Origin: Perlucidibaca sp.
Lineage (GTDB): Bacteria > Pseudomonadota > Gammaproteobacteria > Pseudomonadales > Moraxellaceae
DNA: 64,000 nt
NCBI GenBank assembly: GCA_023265995.1
Contig: JAHFSA010000001.1
Location: 62,001 to 126,000 of the forward strand
Direction: 5' to 3'
The notes under the pieces: model-generated
What the model saw: only the letters and a program-made list of their open reading frames with translations
Told to the model about the DNA's origin: nothing
Database searches by the model: none
Shown here: positions 60,856 through 64,000 of the stretch, one piece after another
How positions within the stretch are numbered: the first letter of the stretch is position 1
How the letters are laid out: each line of letters begins with the position of its first letter
Translations under genes and position numbers: made by a program

Positions 60856-61299
60856 ATGAACAAAGAAAATAGTTGTGATGACCCCTGCCCGATCGCCCGC
60901 AGCCTGGCCTGCGTTGGTGATTCATGGAGCATTTTGATCCTTCGGGACGCACATGCTGGTCTCACGCGCTTTGACCAGTTCCGCAAGAGTCTTGGTATCG
61001 CACCAACGATCCTGACGCGGCGACTGGCCGCCCTGACCGAAGAAGGGTTGCTGGAAAAGCAGCTCTACTCTGAGCGCCCTCCGCGTGAGGAGTACTTGCT
61101 GACTGCCGCCGGCCGCGACTTTCTGCCAGTGCTGTTCATGATTGGAACATGGGGACGCCAATACCGTGGCGGAGGTGAGTTGATACGCTTCCTTGATGCT
61201 GAAGCCGGAACGGAGATCAAGGCGGTGGTTGTGGATGAGGTCACAGGCGCAAAGATCGGGACTCGCCCGATACGCATCGTGACACCCCGGGAAGATTGA
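60856..61299 (+). CDS. HxlR family transcriptional regulator
   Basis: A 147-residue winged-helix protein. CPIARSLACVGDSWSILILR and FDQFRKSLGIAPTILTRRLA are the HxlR signature. A Cys pair near the N-terminus (SCDDPCPIARS) could take part in redox sensing. A C-terminal tail continues past the usual 100-120 residues. It likely controls the SDR gene divergent from it and its own gene. Confidence 0.86.
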   Translation: MNKENSCDDPCPIARSLACVGDSWSILILRDAHAGLTRFDQFRKSLGIAPTILTRRLAALTEEGLLEKQLYSERPPREEYLLTAAGRDFLPVLFMIGTWGRQYRGGGELIRFLDAEAGTEIKAVVVDEVTGAKIGTRPIRIVTPRED

Positions 61300-61329
61300 G
61301 ACTCCACTTGCAATAGATCAGGAACCATC

Positions 61330-61869
61330 ATGGCACTCAATCGTCTCGCCGAGTCCGAGGCCGTAACACGAGCTGAACTCATCAAGGCAGCTCGTCAGCT
61401 GTTCATCAGCGACGGCTATGACGCCACACAAATGACCAAGATTGCTGTCAGTGCTGGTGTCGGGCCAAATGCCATCTACTGGTATTTCGCGGACAAGGAT
61501 GCGCTGCTACTGGCGGTGCTCAATGAGGTGCTGGTTGAAGGCCTGAAGGAACACGAGGCCCGTGAACATCTCACAGCGATTGAGCAGCTTGTATGGCTGG
61601 TGGAAAACCTGCGCCACATCAGCCAACTGGTCTCTGTCGTACACAACCGCCTGACGCTGTCGCCGCAACTACGCGAATGGCATGACCGTTTCCATGCCTT
61701 GCTGGAAGGACTGATTGCAGCTCGGATGATGGCCGACACGCAGCTGGCTGATGTTGCCATCGAAGCACGCATAGCTGCGTATACCATTGAAGGACTGATA
61801 AGCCATGGGGATGACCCTCAAACCATTCAGCGTGCGTGTGTAGCGTTAGCTAAATACTGTGCCGCTTGA
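61330..61869 (+). CDS. TetR family transcriptional regulator
   Basis: A 179-residue protein. ELIKAARQLFISDGYDATQM and VGPNAIYWYFADKDALLLAV form the TetR helix-turn-helix. The C-terminal half has no clear family. It starts 31 bases after the HxlR gene on the same strand and may be co-transcribed. Its target is unknown. Confidence 0.85.
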   Translation: MALNRLAESEAVTRAELIKAARQLFISDGYDATQMTKIAVSAGVGPNAIYWYFADKDALLLAVLNEVLVEGLKEHEAREHLTAIEQLVWLVENLRHISQLVSVVHNRLTLSPQLREWHDRFHALLEGLIAARMMADTQLADVAIEARIAAYTIEGLISHGDDPQTIQRACVALAKYCAA

Positions 61870-61934
61870 TATGGGCTCTACCCCTGGATCAGAGGTGGCT
61901 GGTTGCAGTAAGCCACCATGCCATGAGTATCTGG

Positions 61935-62184
61935 CTAGACCGCATCCATCACCTGCGGCCATCGCTCCTGGACGTGCCTGAACTCTTCTGGCGCATCGAC
62001 TGTCACCACATAAACGCGCTGCTCATTTCCCCAGGCTGCCAAAAGCCCCTGTAGGTGAGCACCCTCGCCGGCCCTCACCCAATACGGCTTGCCGCACTTC
62101 ACCATCGCGTAGCAGGACGGGCAGCTGTACCTCATGATCTTTCCACAGGTGCATCTGCTCTTGGTACTCGATACCGCTACACAT
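61935..62184 (-). pseudogene. Remnant of an SRAP-like (MCSG-start) protein
   Basis: On the minus strand MCSGIEYQEQMHLWKDHEVQ begins at 62184 with a Cys directly after Met, as in SOS-response-associated peptidases. After about 30 codons the frame no longer fits. A second frame continues GKPYWVRAGEGAHLQGLLAA and EQRVYVVTVDAPEEFRHVQE. The two parts look like the ends of one protein with the middle deleted and a frame change. The family assignment is from recall of similar proteins on plasmids and integrative elements and needs checking. Confidence 0.45.
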
Positions 62185-62424
62185 CAGCCAACCATATCGA
62201 GCGGATGTGGTGGCTCCTGATCAGGCATCGGCGCCTCAGCAATGTCGAGCGCGTCGGGCACATACAGCAGCCAGCCGGGCCTTCGCTGTGCACGGCTTTG
62301 AAGCAGGCATGGGGAGTCAGCATGGCGGACGCGCCCGCACGCTGATGCAGGAAAAGCACAAACGCATCTTCGGTCAGTCGATAGCTGAGGACTGCCTGAC
62401 ACGTGGGAATGGCATTGGCACCAT
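62184..62424 (-). pseudogene. Frameshifted remnant of a small unknown gene
   Basis: After an AGGAG site, the ATG at 62424 is followed by a short frame. Two other frames then hold protein-like text: AVLSYRLTEDAFVLFLHQRA and, further on, WLLYVPDALDIAEAPMPDQE, ending at the stop that overlaps the SRAP-like start. This suggests a gene broken by at least two frameshifts, once coupled to the SRAP-like gene. No family named. Confidence 0.35.
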
Positions 62425-62507
62425 TTATCTCCTAGTTGTCCGCATCCATGCTCACGGCTAGATCAGCTTCCATAGGACAGTCGATGCATCACAGGAGGAG
62501 CCCTGAC

Positions 62508-63371
62508 ATGAAAAACAATCAAGCTGCCCCGGTCGATGACTCGGCCACCCTCCTGCGCTCGCTGCGCACCCCGCCACCGGTTTCCTGGCCTGCGGTCATC
62601 ATCATGATCGTCGCCAATCTGCTCATTGCCTGCATCAGCGCGCTCTGCGTCCTGGGCTATCTGCCGCTGTGGGCCGGCACGGTGATCAACTCCATCGCCA
62701 TCTACCTGCTGTTCACGCCGGCCCACGAATCCATGCACCGCTCGGCATCGAGCAACCCCAGGCTCAATGAGCTCATCATGGCGGCCAGCACCTTCATCGC
62801 CATCCCGTTCGGCAGCGGCCGCTTCATGCGCATCATGCACATGCGTCACCACCGCTTCACCAACGAAGAGAACGACCCGGATCACTTTCTCTCCAGCCAC
62901 TTCAAGCTGCTGCCGCTCTGGGGTTTCTGGCCCTTTCTCTATCTGTTCCAGTTCGCCCGTGACCCGAAGAAATTCAGCGGCATCGATGCCCGTGGCACCT
63001 GGCGTGAGGTCATCGTCGGTCTCGGCACCGTCACCGTGCTGTTCTTCATCGCACCGGAACAGATGCTCTGGCTCTGGCTCATCCCCATCTATGTCGGCTT
63101 CTTCCTGATGTGCCTGGTGTTCATGGTGCTGCCGCACTACCCGGCCATCGTGCGTGAAAGCGAGAACCCCTATCGCGCCACTCTGCTGCGCCAGGGTGCT
63201 GAATGGCTGCTGACACCGGTGCTGATGTACCAGAACTATCACCTGGTTCATCACCTCTATCCGACCGTGCCTTTCTACCGCTACGGCAAAGCCTGGAAGG
63301 CGCGCCTGGCGTATCACCAGTCCCACAACCCTGCGGTGGTCGCTCCCTTCGGCATCGGGCCCCGCCAATGA
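62508..63371 (+). CDS. Fatty acid desaturase family protein
   Basis: A 287-residue membrane desaturase from the ATG at 62508, with AGGAGGAG upstream. The three histidine boxes HESMH, HMRHH and HLVHH are seen, with several hydrophobic spans (PAVIIMIVANLLIACISALC). It inserts a double bond or a hydroxyl in a lipid substrate, using O2 and electrons from ferredoxin or similar. It stands alone between two remnants. Confidence 0.88.
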   Translation: MKNNQAAPVDDSATLLRSLRTPPPVSWPAVIIMIVANLLIACISALCVLGYLPLWAGTVINSIAIYLLFTPAHESMHRSASSNPRLNELIMAASTFIAIPFGSGRFMRIMHMRHHRFTNEENDPDHFLSSHFKLLPLWGFWPFLYLFQFARDPKKFSGIDARGTWREVIVGLGTVTVLFFIAPEQMLWLWLIPIYVGFFLMCLVFMVLPHYPAIVRESENPYRATLLRQGAEWLLTPVLMYQNYHLVHHLYPTVPFYRYGKAWKARLAYHQSHNPAVVAPFGIGPRQ

Positions 63372-63384
63372 CAACGGCGACCCA

Positions 63385-63603
63385 ACCGCGGCGCGGGCGC
63401 ATCTCGACGAGACGACGCTGAGCATCAGCGAAATTGGTTTCATGCTGGGCTTCGGCAGCACCGGATCCTTTCAACACACCTTCAAGCGCTGGACCGGCCT
63501 GGCGGTGGGAGAGCATCGCCGCCGCATCATCGAAAAGCGCAGGCAACGCATGCTGCAGAGTCCGTTACAGCTACCGGCCACAGTCATGACCAGGCCGGCG
63601 TAA
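63385..63603 (+). pseudogene. C-terminal remnant of an AraC-family regulator
   Basis: The frame from about 63385 reads ARAHLDETTLSISEIGFMLG, then FGSTGSFQHTFKRWTGLAVG, which is the second helix-turn-helix of AraC proteins. It ends at 63603. No start or N-terminal domain is present, so the gene is broken. The desaturase stop codon (63369) precedes it closely, suggesting a junction. Confidence 0.65.
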
Positions 63604-63650
63604 TGCGCTCCCCTCTGCCCTGCCGTGATAGCGCAGGATCACGGCAGGGC

Positions 63651-64000
63651 TCATAGCGCGATGCCCAGTGCGGCTTCGAGCTCCTCCAGTGCCTCGCCGG
63701 TGTATACCGCCAGGCGCTGCATGCTGGGCAGCGAACTGCGGCAGCCGGTGAAGCCGATATTGATCTCGTCGACATAGCTGGACATGGTGATGTTGAGCGC
63801 CTGCCCGTGAAACAGCACGGAAGGTCCGTAGATCTGTTCGACGCGGGCACCGTTGAAATAGAGCCGCTGCCGCGGGCCGGTGACATTCGAGATCACCAGA
63901 TTGGCGGATGGTCTGAGGTATCCGCCGAGGCCGAGAATGATCTGCATCATGTAAGGACCGACGAGCAGCAAGGTGAAGGTATCGATGGCGCTCGCCGGCA
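63651..64000 (-). CDS. WS/DGAT acyltransferase, C-terminal part (runs off window)
   Basis: The visible part reads (minus strand) the C-terminal domain of a WS/DGAT: ANLVISNVTGPRQRLYFNGA and INIGFTGCRSSLPSMQRLAV. The N-terminal catalytic domain is outside the window. It is the second full-type WS/DGAT here besides the one at 48810. Confidence 0.85.
   Translation of the reverse strand, partial: PASAIDTFTLLLVGPYMMQIILGLGGYLRPSANLVISNVTGPRQRLYFNGARVEQIYGPSVLFHGQALNITMSSYVDEINIGFTGCRSSLPSMQRLAVYTGEALEELEAALGIAL

Overview
The window looks like chromosome from a high-GC gammaproteobacterium. The combination of wax-ester/acyltransferase genes, PF10118 metal-dependent hydrolases, many short-chain dehydrogenases (SDRs) and acyl-CoA enzymes suggests a Nevskiales/Solimonadaceae-like lipid- and hydrocarbon-using organism. 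That placement is an inference from gene content, not from a marker gene. No rRNA, tRNA, CRISPR array, insertion sequence or integrase was recognised.

Left part (1-13.4 kb): a partial FAD monooxygenase, a deletion scar holding the C-terminal ends of a LuxR regulator and an acyl-CoA synthetase, a MAPEG protein, a crotonase, a PhnB-like protein and a two-domain fatty acyl-CoA reductase. A compact copper-efflux operon (copZ-copA-cueR) follows with a textbook CueR operator. Then come DNA repair (AlkA), ferredoxin-NADP reductase, a CHAD protein and an amidase.

Middle (13.4-39.9 kb): a methyltransferase/FAD-oxidase pair, an SOS-type dinB-alkB pair behind a LexA box, a condensation-type acyltransferase, a Sel1-TonB protein, a PF10118 hydrolase divergent from a TetR regulator, and a CDGSH iron-sulfur protein. 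A four-gene catabolic operon follows (coniferyl-type aldehyde dehydrogenase, SDR, acyl-CoA dehydrogenase, enoyl-CoA hydratase), then a SulP transporter, a self-overlapping ribbon-helix-helix regulator, a ycaC/LysR/pirin group and assorted small-molecule enzymes.

Right part (about 40.3-62.4 kb): an apparently lower-GC island with its own regulators (two TetR-type and one HxlR-type within blocks, then an HxlR and a TetR together). It carries two cholesterol-oxidase-like GMC oxidoreductases, an Old Yellow Enzyme homologue, an acyl-CoA ligase, two enoyl/MaoC hydratases, a thiolase, several SDRs and alpha/beta hydrolases, SCP2-like proteins and a WS/DGAT. Together these could oxidise, CoA-activate and beta-oxidise a sterol- or terpenoid-like substrate, or store the acyl products. 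The clearest new signal is a 13-base operator, ATAACCAAGTTAT. It occurs five times, in front of a TetR gene, a four-gene operon and a divergent WS/DGAT-SDR pair, and two of the copies form a perfect 42-bp palindrome.

Right end (61.9-64 kb): degraded remnants (an SRAP-like gene and an AraC C-terminus) flank an intact fatty acid desaturase. The window ends inside another WS/DGAT gene.
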